Assembly (NCBI GenBank): GCA_916610825.1
Contig: OU744449.1
Location: 6,716,243 to 6,780,242, forward strand
Source: Haliclystus octoradiatus
Taxonomy: Eukaryota > Cnidaria > Staurozoa > Stauromedusae > Haliclystidae
Direction: 5' to 3'
DNA: 64,000 nucleotides
Part shown: piece after piece, positions 42,801 to 57,800 of the stretch
Numbering within the stretch: position 1 is the stretch's first letter
Layout of the letters: each line of letters opens with the position of its first letter
Notes under the pieces: model-generated
What the model was told of the DNA's origin: nothing
Database searches by the model: none
Seen by the model: only the letters and a program-made list of their open reading frames with translations
Position numbers and translations under genes: made by a program

Positions 42801-45800
42801 TAGCTGGTCCAATTTTTAGTTCAAATCCATTGCTGGATGTAAAATATTTTAAAGCACTGCAAAGTCTTGAGGTATGATATTTTAAACAATTATATGATGC
42901 CAAATCTATGGCATTAACGTGACCTGTAAGGCAACCTGGATGTGAACTTTTCTGTATTCAATTTATGAATTTACGATACGTCTCACAAACAGCTAATGAA
43001 CGTTTGCTTGAACTTCTAGAGACTTTGTATTTTTCCAAATGCGTCCTATTGTGTTAGGCGTAATTTGGCAAACAAAACTTCCTTTGATTAAACGTTTCTT
43101 CCCATAACATGTCCCTAGGCACCATAAACATTCATGTTCATTGTTCAAGCATACTTACGTTGCAAATTTCTGTTTTATTGGTGCCCAATATTTATGTGTA
43201 CTGTACTCTTTTGCATTACCACATGTGTAAGGGGGATGTCCTTATTATTGTTTCAGATCAGGAAAGTGCCGATTGATGAAGTCAAAGGGCTTTATCTCAT
43301 CCGCAGACAGCTTTGTACTTTGATATGTACCAGATCAACAAATTCATTCAAGGTAAAACAAAAAGGGGGTCTGTCTATAAATTTGTGCTAGTAACGCCCA
43401 ACATCCCACTCCTGGGCAGGGGCACTTCATTGGGTAAAAAGGGTTTGTAAAACATCTGATGCCCCAGGATAATACGTCTGCATCAAGTTAAATCCTCATC
43501 CAACCCTCATCCTTTTATAGTGTGACCCATGCATGTGCAATATGAAGCATGTTGTCCGAAGCATTATTTTTATTCAGTTATTGATGCCTTGCTGTCTCTC
43601 TACTTGCTGGATTTAAACTCCTTTTCTATAGTGGATAATATGGTCTGTATAGAATGAGCTGACTCAGTTTTAACTTGACTAAGCAAATTGACTTGTTGAT
43701 TATGGACTAAAACAGTACTTGATCTAATTCTCAATAAACAACGGCAACCTCATTCATCATTGGCCAAGATTCACCTCGTCTTCCATTAGTAACTGTTAAT
43801 TATTCACCACTAACAGATCAATACAGAAATCAAGCGAAATCGAGTAATTCGATTGATAGAACAGTGGTCAAATATAAAGCTGTACTGACCACTCCATGTT
43901 TTGTAACCTTTATGGCAGAAAGACTGTTCTCGATACATTACAGTTCATGTTATATTATTAGATTTTCAAATGATCAATGATCGACTAAAACAGTTGTTGA
44001 TCTCAAGCTCAATGAATCTCATCATTGTCATCAATCACAATTTTCAACATGCACACCCAGCACTATGAGTTTAAAAAGTAGGCCTACCATTTCAGTACTT
44101 TTTCAGCACTAAATTTTTTATCAGTACTTTTTCAGTACATTTTTAGCACTTTTTCATCACTTTTCAAAATTCATAATGCAAGGCGCCCTCATTAGCCTAC
44201 TATTATCCATTATTTGTTTTGTTTGTGGTCATCTCTGAAATAAACTTTGAATTCCATTGCAAAAATATTTTCATACAAGAGGGTGGTTTATGACCAGTTG
44301 TACTTTATGTTTCTATTCTAGAACACTGTTGCATGTTTTGCAAAAGATGATGTTGGTTCATATATGCTACCTGAATTGGTGGTTCTTGATTTAAGTTACA
44401 ATACAATCAATGCCATCGACCCTAGTATTGTGAGTTCTTCTGTGTGACAGTGATTATATCTATATCCATGAAAATTGCTATTATGTTAACTTGTTCTAAT
44501 AATTGTTGCAAGTTAAGAAAGTGAAAATAATTTCTTATACCATCATTATCAACGTGTTACCATCTTTGCCACAATTAAATTTAACTTGAATACTGCACCT
44601 TAGGCTAGGGTTATATGGACGCACCGAACTCAATTCGAATTAGGTGCGACACCGAATAGCATTAAATTCGCATTTGGGGTTATACAGACGAACCAAATGT
44701 CGACGATGTTTAAAAACTGGCCAAAATGTCACGTGATGGGAAGTAGTATTCTTGGAATTATGCCGCATGGTTTGAAACCAGAGTGTTTTGTTTGCATTAT
44801 TTTTCATTTTCAGCGATTTTTCCGTTCTATTTTGCCTATCTATAGTTTGAAACTTGTATGAAGTATTAATCTCGAAGGTTTGCAAGCATTTTTATGGGAG
44901 ACAGTTTTTGTTCTATCAAGGCATAGTACTCAGAGCAAATTAAATGCAAATTTCCATTATAATAACATATTATGATAAAAGCGACCCCAATTCTAGTGCT
45001 GATGCATTGTGATTGACTAAAATAAAACCTTTTTTAAAAATGTTTTAAATCATGATTTTGGAAAACATCAGCTTCCTGTCAGCCATCTTTCAATCATATA
45101 AACAAGTCACCATAACAACATCCCAAAAGCGATGTTCTTTCTATCGTATTGCCATGGAAACATCCTTTAAAATAATTTATGATTTGCACATCCCCTGGTT
45201 TATTGCCATATAAGGTAGATATAGGAGCTCAGTCACGGCACCGTGAGTCAAATGTATTTAGTTCGGTGCGATGATAGCTCGCTCGTATAACGCGGCGATG
45301 AATTTAATTCATGGAGAAGAGCTCCGCACGTCAAGCCTTGACGTGCGGAGCTAGCTTGACGCATTTAATGTTTTCTGAGGAATGTTGATGAACCGAATGG
45401 TGTTATACGAAGCGCGCTATCATGAGATTTAATTCGAATGAATGAATCAATTGAGTTCAGTGCGTCCATATAACCCTAGCCTTATCGTAAGATTACAATA
45501 TTTGAAATACTGGTAATTAATTGGGACGGTGTTGCTCTACCAGAGGCGTTCGTACCACTCTTCTATCTCTAGATGACTGGCTATTTTCAGTAAAAGCATT
45601 TATTGTAAATGAATTTTAATGTTCTCAGTCGCGACATCGCAGATGCATTTCAATAGATCTCATGGCAGATAGGCCTTGATTGTCAATGCGCAACTCACAA
45701 TGCGATTCCCTCTGGGCCAAGTTCCATCCGCCATCAGAATATGGTACTCATTGTGATGTTTTAGATAAAGTCAAGGCTGAGTTGACCTTCGGGGGATTTG

Positions 45801-48800
45801 AACCATAGTTGAAATGTATGACAATTGAAAATTGAAAGTTGAAACAATTTAAAATGAACCATTGCGATTGAAATTTCATAAAGTTAACCCTTACTGGGAC
45901 CGCCGGTCGAAAGTACATTTTTGAAACAATAGAATTACTGCAGGCACAACTATCAAGATTGCACAAGATTCTGCATTTGGAATGACTATTACAGACTTTC
46001 TAGATTAGCAGCTTCTATTGAATATTAATTATAAGCATGTTTCAATCAGTGTTATTCTCACTAAAATAATGTCCTCTCATAAATCAGTAACCAAAACAAC
46101 TTGTAGACACTTTGAAAAGGAAAAGCTTGGTCACAGGAACAAATGTGCTTTTTAGACCTCTGCCTGTAGGATTCCCACTTTTGTTGAAGGACCGAATTTG
46201 ACTGTACATTATTTACATTTCAGGCATTGATTCCTGCTTTACAATCCTTAAATCTTAGCCATAATTGGTTAAATGATGTTGAAACAGAGGTATGCATCAC
46301 CTGATCAATAATTTTTTCAAATTTATTTTTTCACATAAACATGGTCTGTTGTTTCATATTATTTGTATAGAACTTTCCTGCAATATCATACCTTAATGTT
46401 GGATATAATACAATTCGCCATGTGCCAAGCTTCCCTGCGAGAGTTTGCAACAGCCTGACAAAATTAGTGTTACGTAACAACAATCTCAGTTCACTACAAG
46501 GTATGGTAATATATAGTTATCCATTTTAATATTAATAAGTTTTTTTTTCACAAATGTATTGAAAGAGCATGTAAAATGATGCTTCCATCGTTTAAATTTA
46601 TAAGAAGAATTTGACCGCAAAAGGCTGTGATTTCACATCTGGATTTGCTTTACACATCACTATCTCCACACAATCTTAAAACAACAAAATCCTGTCACAT
46701 GACTTGATATCGTAACCCTTTGAATCTGATTGGGCATTCCTGAAATTCAGGAATGAGCAACAACTTTTAGTAAGAAGTTCCTCTAGCCTGTGTGTAACAA
46801 CTCTTAGTATCATGGAGCAGAACACGATGTAGAGGCGCTTGCCAAACTGTAAATTTCTATTTTTGAAGATTTCAAATTGTCACCTACAACTACTTATTTC
46901 TCAAAACACCCACACACATGTATATGCTATTCTGTAATTGTTATCAAAATGAGGATAATAAAATTTGAAAGCAATAACGAGACAAAGCAAAGCCTTATCC
47001 ATTACTCCAAGTTTAACATGTTTAATATGCAATCATCAGGCAGTATACTCTATACTGTCAATGCCTGATAATTACAAGTTAACTTTGAGAAACTCAGAGT
47101 AACGGAACAGGTTTGTCTCTTTATTGTTTAATATGAAGGTTAACACCTAAGTACTATGATGTACTATGACGTTCTTAAGATAAATAAGCTCCTTCTTATA
47201 AATAATCTTACTCTCTTCTTCAGATGTTCAATTTCTTGTCAACCTCAAATGTCTTGATGCTGCATCAAACTGTATATCATCGTTTGTGGAAGTAGAATGT
47301 CTGGCAAAATTACATTTGTTATCAAGAGTAAGTTTTTTTAGTGTTTTGTTTAGATTGATGATTTCAGCAGAAACCGTGTAACCTGCTAACACTGCAGCTT
47401 TTTTCATTGGGGTAGTTGGTTAGTATTTTTTGAGTTTGTGTGATTTTAATGGCTGGATGCACTTCCTGATGCCAATCAGTAGTGCTATTGCCAAGGATAG
47501 AACCCAAGACATTGCTGGCCTTACCCCTGCGAAAAAAAATCCTTGAGTTCATGAACAGTTCATGAACAATTCATGAACTTCATGAACAGTTTTGAACATT
47601 TTTTTGTGGTTCATGAACAGTTCATAAACAATCACAAAGAGTTCATGAACATTTCATGAACCAGTTTATGAATGTGAAATTGCCCAAAGCTTCATGAATA
47701 ATTCGATAAGTTTTGGGCAATTTCAAGTTCATGAAGTCATGAACTTTTTTGGGCAGTGGTAGGTCCAATGCCCTAACCGTTACACTAATGCCCTATGGCC
47801 TACATGCTCACAATAAAAACTCTATTTAGGAAGTTTACATTTTAGTTTGCAATGATTTACTGTGTTCATAATTGTTCAATGATGTAAATCTCTTCTGACT
47901 AAAATTTGGTTTGTGAATTATTCAAGAATCATAGGCTGCATAGCATTACAATCCAAGTCAACACGTCAGTCAAATGTTGTATACTGCAGTACTCATTATT
48001 ATCAGGCATGAGAACTTTCAGACTTTTAGCGGATTTCAGACTGTTTCCACACTTCTGGACTCTATATATTGGCTTTTCCCATCCATTATAAATATCTAGA
48101 TTTCTGTGATTTCAGACTATTTTTGAAATTTGAACTCTCATGTCTGTATTATCAGATTGCTGGTTCATAATATTATGCTACTGTTGCTTGCAGTTGTTTA
48201 AATTACTCTTCAGGCATCTCAATGTGACCAGGTTCCAGTAAATTACTGAAAACAGTTGAAAACGGTTTGCTCAAGAGGGCACTACAGAAATAAGTTTTTC
48301 TATAATTTCTTCATTCTATAATTTCTTACCTCTTTTTCAAGGTTATACTCAAAGGAAATCCAATTGCCTATTCTGAAGATTATCGCCATGAAACAATTTC
48401 TAGATTATCACCAGTAATCAGGCAGGATAAAGTAATTTTTATCCTAGATATTATAAATACTGATTCTATAAATTTATAACAAATAATTACATTTGCGAGA
48501 GTGTGTGTAGCAAAAGTATTTAGCTCTTAGAATTCTTCTCTGTTCTCTTAGAACAATTATCTATATGTTGAAAAACTTCACAGAATACTGTGAAACCTGG
48601 ATGTAACAGCCAGCTACGAGAGGTAGATAAATTGGCCATTATATATATACAGGTTTGATTCAATAGAAAATACTATTTTAGACATCGCGAGAGTGACCAC
48701 TATAGACAGGTGGCCGCTTTATAGAGGTGATAGTTATAACAGGTTTGACTGTACTGTAGTGTTGTACTGTACTGTTTTGTAAAAATGTTTTATATAGTTA

Positions 48801-51800
48801 CTTATTTCAAATCATCAGACCCTGCTATGAAGGCCCGGCTGCTATGATAAGCTCACATGCAACAGATAATTGCTTGTTTGGGTGCAAAAGGGTTTATTGA
48901 ATTTAACAACAAGCTATGACATTATTGGTCACTGAAGAAAAATGGTCTGATGATACAGCTTGAATATTATATATTTATAATCAACTAACACAATCCATTG
49001 AAGTTAAATAGCACAATTATAATTGATTGTTCATGAAACGTTCATGAACAGTTGATAACAAATTCCATTTAATAGTCATTATCTCTTTTTTAAAATGTTC
49101 ACAAACTGTTGATAAGATGCCTCTGAGCTGTCTCGAACTCATGCAATTTTTTTGCGGAAGGAGATTCTTTGGGTGATTATAATTCATTATGGTAAAAGAC
49201 CAAACGGTTTATCCCAGATCTCATGAGAGTAAGGAAAGTATCTTATGTGGGATTTTACCTGCACAGATATTTTTGCTCCAGGTTTAGTCCACCAAGTTTT
49301 CAAATTTAGTGTGTTCAGGAGCTCGGAAGGCATAAACTAAAAAATAAGAAATTATGTAAGTTTGGAAGGCACACACATTATTCAGCCTCTAGCAATAGAA
49401 ACAACTGGAGGAATGGGTCCATTAACAAATAAATTTGTATTCAGGTTAGGACATCTATTGATAGACATTTGCAAGGACAAAAAGGCAAGAAGTTTTCTAC
49501 TTCAAAGATTAATCATATGTATACAAATAACGAATGCCATATCTATTATGGGTATTATTAACAAATCAGATTGTATGTATAAATGTTTCAATCTATACTC
49601 AAGCCTTAAATTTGTTAAATATAGTTATATAATGTATGTTTTATTTTAATAATTTTTAATGAATATTGTGTAGGTTTGAAAAAAAATCTCCATCCTGAAT
49701 TAAGAAAAATATAAAATAAAAATAAACTAAATCATTATATCATCAGAATTATATCAGAGTCAGATTGGTTCTAGGAAAGTTGACACCCAACAGCACTACT
49801 TTGGGGTCACCAAATGTGGACAGAGGACCCTCTATAGAACAGCCAGCTATCAGATTAATGGACTACTTCAGGCAAGTGGTCAATGTTTAGAGGTGGTCAC
49901 TATTTCAGGTTTGACTTGATTACTGAGTGTTTGAAATGCATTTCTTATTTTTGTTTCAGGTTTTTATAGATGAAAAAGCACTAGACCCAAATGAATTATT
50001 GGTAGGTAGCAACTAGCAATCACATTTAACACATCAACACTAATCATGTATTCATGTAACCGTAAGCTCTGGATGAAAAATATACTAGTAAAGACTTACA
50101 GTTCTCATTAATACTTTTTCCCCGTAGATTAGGCCTTCAATCTTTATGTATGTTCTAGTCGATTTATAATTAGTGAAATGAAATTTATGTGACTACATTT
50201 TGAAATTAGTTCAAATCTCTTATTGAGTATTACCTTTTTAGAATATATAATATGGTATTTTCATCTAGACATAGCTGGCATCTTTATATGGAGGAATTTC
50301 ATAATAATTTTGTGCAAAATATTGAGTAACGGATTATATAGATTGTGTGTACAACATTGAATTCAACCAACACCTGTTACAGTCGAACTTGCTTAATATC
50401 CCCCCTCTGGTACAGATAAAAAGCGGGACATTAAGCAAGGTGGGATATTAAGAGAGGTAAGAATATGAGAGTTTGTATAGAGACTTGAAAATGGAAATCG
50501 GTTTTAAGTGGGGATATTAAGCAAGGTGGGACATTAAAAGAGGGGATATTAACCAAGTTCAACTGTATTTAAGTAAAAGTGGTATAGCCTACACTTAAAC
50601 GAATTTATGCTACAGGCAATAGTCAAATCGGAATTTGTTGCAGTACCTAATCCTGAAATTGTGTTGAGTCTATTTCTGTTTTAATGTTTTTGACACACAG
50701 TCTACGGTTTGTTTTCTGTGTGTTCTAGATGCAACAAACTATCTTGTAATTACTCCTGCATATCTTAACCGTATTTTGTTTATACTCCTTAGAGCCTTGG
50801 TAGACTTGTAGAGCCTGTGTCTCTAAATGCTTACTTACCCGATGAACCAATTGGAAGTATTGGAAGTATAAAGAATTTAGGAGATTCCCTAGATGGTTTG
50901 GCTGATGATCTTCCAAATGGCTCTAGCACACCCATAAATAATTCAGCGATCAAGGTGAGTGTGTTTCATGTGTTGGATTGATACGCATCCATGTCCCTGT
51001 GAAAAGTATTCACTTGGTTCATGAACTGTTTGTGAACACCTTATAAATAGTTCATGAACTGTTCATGAAAATCAGACCATTTAGTCTTCAATGACACTAC
51101 TGACACCAAAACCATTAAAAGTGCGAAATTTCATGGCATGAAACATCATGTCTTAAAAATTTGTTGTTTTCACTTTTTTACATTTTCATGATGTTTTCAC
51201 AACACTTTCATTGCATTTTCATGACTTAGTAGTGTGAAATGTTTTTACAGGGTTACGAGTTTGTTGTAAGTGCTGATTTTCTTGTTTTCAAACAATCTCG
51301 AAGAAAGGCATTTAACTCATATGAACTTCCTGGATTGTGTTTGAAGGTTTCAATTACCATATGTGATCAATTGTATTGGCAATACGTCTACAATATATCT
51401 ACAATATGTGTAATAGGATGATCCCATAGAATAAATTAAACCAATCATATGGACACATTGACTATCAGATAGTTATTGAAAATAGTCTGGAATTATTCAC
51501 CGTGATATTCTGAACTGATTAAAGTCAGAAAATATTTTGAAATGTATACCGAGACTCTTTTCATTTCTGTCTGAGTTTCGTTTCCTATCTTCAATTTCAT
51601 TTCTGATTGCGTTCTGATAGTCAAGGTGTCCATATGATTGGTTGGTTTTTCTCTAATGAATGGACTATACTACTACACATATCAATAGAATGAAAAATCA
51701 GAAATATTGGCAATGATTTAACAATTATGTAATCATGTGATTTTAGTTTAAATTTCATGCATTTTGGTTACTATTTGACTGGATCTTATGATTAATTGCA

Positions 51801-54800
51801 GAAAACTCAACGACGTGTCCGCGATGCTTTAATTGTTGATCGGACATCACTGTCAAGCAGAAGCAATAGCGTTCCAAAGATAACTGTTCCAAGTAAGAAT
51901 ACAATTATTTGTTTCATTGTTCTGATCAATCAAATGATGAAATATCTGTTGAATGCTATGTACTAAATTTAACAATTTTCACCAACCAGGCTCCGACAAT
52001 ACGTTTAGCTTTCTGAAATCCTAACTTTCAAAAGCAAATCGTAAGAAAACAAGGCTCGGAGAAAAGCATTACAGTCAAACCTGTTATAACGGTTCCCTTT
52101 TTAAAGCAGCCACCTGTCAGTGTCATTTCAACATTTCTTCTGAAATTTTTTCGTTCAAGTTATGTTAAAGTTGTTGAATGGCAATGTTTTTCTTCTCTAA
52201 ACTTCTGAAATCTAGGATTCCAATAACCCTAATTTTATTGGACCCTCTTCAAAACTAAGATTTAGGCTTTTAGTGGGTTGTGTTATAATAATTTGTGGTT
52301 ATATCTCTATAGATTAGGTCATATGACCTGCAGTAAAAAAATAACTAAGAATCAAGGCAACACAGAAAAGAAGAGATTGCTCTTGCATATGCTAACCTGT
52401 GTAGTACCAGCAGTCGTTATATGTCAAAACAGGTTATCTGCATTTTGCTTCAACTTTTTATTTGCGTGCCATTGTTAAAACAGTTCATAATCGTTGAATG
52501 ACCCAATTTTCATATACACGTTCATTGAAAAAGTACATTATAACAAACCATTTAATTTTCATGGACCGTTCATGATATAGGCTTGTTAGTAAGGCTCATG
52601 TACTGCTTATGGTGTTTATGAATATTTCATGAATTCAATTAATTTAAGAGAAATGCAGTAACATATAATAAGCAGTTACTGAATGATGTTGCGTGTAATA
52701 TTGAAAATTATTGAGACCAAGGTCTGAATTATTCTCAATATTATGCGAAGTCGAATTCAATAACTGTTTATTAAATGTTACTGCATTTAATAAAAATCAT
52801 TAAGCAAATCGTAAGAAAACAAGCGTCGGAGAAAAATATTATCATTTACTTGATAATTTATGATTCCAATTAATAGAACTTAAAAACTATGATAAAATGT
52901 GGACTTTCATCAATAAAAACATTTCAAGATTTAAAATCATGATTTTAAATAGTTATACAATTGATTTATTTCACTTATATTTATCATTATAGTTTCAAGT
53001 TCCGTTATTTTGGAAAAATAAATTAGCAAGTTAATAAAGTCTCTTCTTTTTCTGATAATATTTTCTCTGTCGCTCATTTTCTTACGATTTGCTTTCGAAT
53101 TTTGAAAAATTCTTAAAAAATCATTTAAAAAAGTTGATTATTATGCTTACCTAAACTCAACCGCACTGTGCTTGGATAGTAGAGAATAAGATATTGATTT
53201 TCACTAGTTCAAAAGAAATATGCCGACAAAATCAATATCTCGAGGACATGTTTTAGCTCGAAATATCGTATTTTCTTTTGTAGCTCGAAATATCGTATTT
53301 TCTTTCAAATGCTTACAATTATCTTTATCCCAGGACTTCTTAATTAAGATCTTAATGTAGCTCTAAATCTCCAATAATAATAATATCTCTTATTATATAA
53401 TCATCAGTGGTATACAGGATTTTCTGCCACTGAGAAAAGCCGTATTAAAAATGTTCTGTTGAAGCATAAATCCCATATCTCCGCATCTATATTTGTAATG
53501 ATCAGTACAGCTAAAGTACAACTTTATTTGCTTCTAGAGCTTCGTCAATCTGATTCAAAAGTTAAAGCATTTGCTACCTCAAGCCGCCGAAGTAGCCAAG
53601 GAAGCAATAAATCAACACCTATAGGTCATCCTTCTTCAAACAGGAGTTGTGATATGGAACGACAGGCTTGTAGTGGTAAGTATACACAGGCTAAAAATTA
53701 AATGTTTAAATAGACAGTGGTCACACTCAGGGTCCGATTAGACGAAAGCAAATTCAGATGAAAATTGATAACTTTTTGATATATAGGCCAAACCTCAACA
53801 AAAAATTCAGAATTGAAAATGAAGAAAATGTTTTAAAATTCCAGTAGGCCACATTTTTTGTTGGAGTCATACTGATATTGAACATGGAAGGACAGAATAA
53901 ACAGAATAGAGCACTGGGATAACGGCAAACATTTGTGCCGTTCTTCTTTGAAAATCCTTGTTGTTTAGCCATTCTTTCAAATTGTCTGACGTGTTGGACT
54001 GTGCACTTTATTTGTCGCATTGTGTTTGATGACCGTCAAATGTTTTCCAAGGATTTTTGTTATAGGAACGCCTTCGTCATTTTTTCGCCTTCGCCAAATC
54101 ATGAATGTGGAATTGTCCAAATTTTCATGAACACTAATAAGACCTCAAGGAGACCTCTGTAGCTTGATGGAATGTTAAATCTGATTTTGATAAACTACCC
54201 TAGGTTAATTTGATTTTGATGTGTTCATATTGTTTTAGTGCATACAAAAGATCAGGACAGCCTTGATTATGCGTCGTTTCCAGACGACTGTGCTGGTATG
54301 TATTTACTATCATTCTTTTTGCTTTCTTTTTGGTTTATTCCTCCCCTTGCCCTCAAACAGTACCCCTAGTTTCCCCTTCAGTGACATGCACTCACCTAGT
54401 AGAACGTTGTAAAATGCCATCATTGTATCACCAGGTGGGTGCATGTGTCATATATCCCCTGTAAAAAAAGTTCATGTGCGTTCAATGGCCCAATTTTTAT
54501 GAACTGTTCATAATGTAATTGAGACGGTGACGCCCTACCGAAGGCACCCGTACCACTTCTACTCACAATGCAATTCCCTCTGAACCATTCTATCCGCCAT
54601 TCTTAGATCTTACTCATTTGATGTTTTAGATAAAGTCAAAGCCAAGTTGGCTTTCGAGGGATTTGAACCACAGTCGATCAGATATGATCAGATTTGAAGC
54701 CATCTGAGCTAGACCTCCGTTCTAATAATTGTTCATAGAAGGTTCATTAAAATTTTACGAGAAATAGACGTTTAACATTCATGAATTGTTCATGAAAACT

Positions 54801-57800
54801 GTTTATAAGGTGTTCATGATTTTTTCATGATTTGGTAACAAATGGTTGATGGACTTAGTAAATGCTTTCGCAGGGGGTTGATTATTGTGTTATTTTTGAT
54901 CCTATTTAGGTAGCTGTGCTGCAAGTGAACCAGTTGATTTCCGCTACAATGAAGAGACGACATCACTGAAAGAAGTTTCTAAGTCACGTGTTATTGAATT
55001 TATCCAAGTCACTCCTGGTGAAGATTTGGAACCCCCTGGTAGCGTTACTATGACACCATCACGAAAAAGTAGTAATGCTACGGAGGAAAACCTTGAAGAA
55101 CGTCTGAATGGATTACTTGATGAAAACCACGAAGACGAGGGTATGCTTCCAGGGTTCGATAAAATATTTTCCTTTCCGGGATTCTAAATTTTGCTTTGTT
55201 TTCACAGTTGAACATTTTAGGGACTCATTGTCATAAATTGTGATAGAAAAGGCACAATTGTACTTATATTCCAAAAAAAATAAAGCAAAACAAATTTTCT
55301 TCTGATGATGAAACTATTTCTTCCCTTTCCTTCTGAATTTGTGCTAACCTTCCAGGACTCTCAGTTTCGGAATACCCCCATTTTATCAAACCCTGTAAGC
55401 TTCCTTTATCTATTTCAAATTCTCAAGATTTTGCTTCCACGATTTTATCTGTGTATATATTGATTCATTTCGATATATATTTTCTTTTTCTCAGATGAAG
55501 ACGAACATGTATTTCTGGTTGAAAGGATATCATCCTCTGAGGAATCATCAAATGATCCTAAAATTATACAAGAACCCATTTTTGTTATTGTGCGTGGAAC
55601 TTTCTTGATTGAAAAGGAAATTATCAAAGCCAAGGTAATAACAGATTGCATTATGTAAACCTAAACAGCCTTTCTCCTACGTCCTAATATAAATATCGGT
55701 AATGACGTTTCCTTATATTGTTTAGAAAAATTGAAGTGGAATTTATTTTGAGTTCGAATTGTTCAAAATCGTACTATCTAACTGTCGAAATCTTATATCA
55801 AAACATTCAATGGCATTCAACCCATTAACGACAGACAGATCCAATGCAATGGCTAAATGACAAATTGTCTTTAATATTTGTTCAAAAAGTTCATGTTTTG
55901 CTCTTACAGATATTTAAGAATTTACTAACATTTGAGATTTACACTTGTGATGTTGGCTCTCAAGATAATCAGATTTATAAGATTTGTTAATTGTTATCAG
56001 CTAACATAAAAGCATTCATCTTCTTCTGCCATGTGGTTGCTAGGGTAACTATAGGAACAATTTATATCACATTTGACAGTGATGTAATGACAGTGATGAC
56101 AGTCAACTAATGAACTGTGTTTCACCGCCGTAAGCACAGATGCTTGTTTATTGTGGGGACATCAACAAATTTGCATACAATTCAATGCAATTAACTAATG
56201 TTAATTGTAATACGATCGACATGTGGCACCAAAAAGAAATGAAACCTGGTCTTCCACGCATAGTGCAAACACGAGGCAGAAAACTCCCAATGAAAATTAG
56301 AAATATATCCCTATAAATATTGTTATGCAATGGAAAAGGACAAAATTATCCAAGGTTAGTTAAAATTGGGTTAAAAATGGTTTACCTGTAGTTAGAGTTG
56401 TATAAATTTATATCAGTCAACCTTTTGCTTGCAGATATTCCTCTGTGTAATTTCATGAACAGATCAAAAGGTCATGAACTATTTTTTGAAGGGTTGTTAC
56501 ATAAAATTGTATTATAACATGACCAATGCTGTTTCAATGCCGACAAACAGTAGGCAATTGTCTAAAGCCCAGTAAATCATAGTCCATTCTTCAGTGGTAG
56601 GAAAAATTGGAATCAAAACAATAGTTGCATCGCTGTGAAATTGACGCCTTGGACACATGGTTCTAATACTGCTATTTGACGCATGAGACTTGATATAATA
56701 ATATAATATAATATGAGCTGAACACATGTATGTGAGAGTGCTCAATGTTTTTAAAGACAGAACATAATATAGAATAGACACAAAGATGAGACAAAAGCCT
56801 TTTCTGTACTCGGAGTTTCACATGCTTACTTTGCGTTCATCAGACGATGTGATGTCTGATGAACGTCTGTCAAACCGTCTGATGAATGCAAAGTAAACGC
56901 GTGAAACTCTGAGATTTGATATAGAGATAATAGTCAACTGCACTCGCACATGTATGTAAAAGTGCTCAATGTTAATAAAAACAGAGCACAAATAGACTGA
57001 ACACAAGAATGAGGCAAAGCCTTTTAGGTAACTCGGAGTTGCACGATTTGGGTGATCATCAGGCGTTAACAATTTAAGACCATATTTATTTTATTGTAGA
57101 TTGTTGAAGAATTGGATTTGAAATTTCTTATTAAGATGGAAGGTGTATCTAGCTTATCGATTGAATTGAAATTTGATTTGCTTAAGAAGAATAAAAGAAA
57201 ACGCATTTATGCATTTGATTCAGAAGATAGTATAGAGGTAAATATTGAATCAAAATTCTGGATATTAACTATCAAATTTATCACTACAGTTACAGCTGCT
57301 GTAACGGTCACCTCTATATAGCAGTCACCTGTCTATAGTGGTCACTCTGCAACGTCTAAAATAGTATTTTCTATTGAATCAAACCTGTATATAAAGGTGA
57401 CCTGTCTATAGTGGTCAATTTATCTACCTCTCATAGCTGGCTGTTATATACAGGTTTCATTGTACTATCATTTATACGCTTTAGATATTTATCATTTCTA
57501 GCCTCTTGTGATATCATTCTCTGTGAAAACATCATTATCTGTTTTTGTTGTTGTTGGTATTAGGACAATAATGCTAAAATATTCTCAAATTCTCAAAAGT
57601 CTATTTTGGATCATTGCTACATGGGTGGCAAAATATCAGCAGCGCTTGATACTCTAGCAATTGATTGCAACCCTGCTGATATTGAAGTATATACATCTAT
57701 GAAACAGCCAAAATACTTAATTAGTTTCAATTACCCAACTATGTAGTCCCAGAAAACAACTTGTTGCTCGTTTCTTTTAGTGTAATTAATTACTTTGTGA

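Noticed and set aside
44640..44885. 81-codon frame in the Harbinger-like element as a transposase
   Set aside because: No DDE or Myb-like pattern; too short to call.
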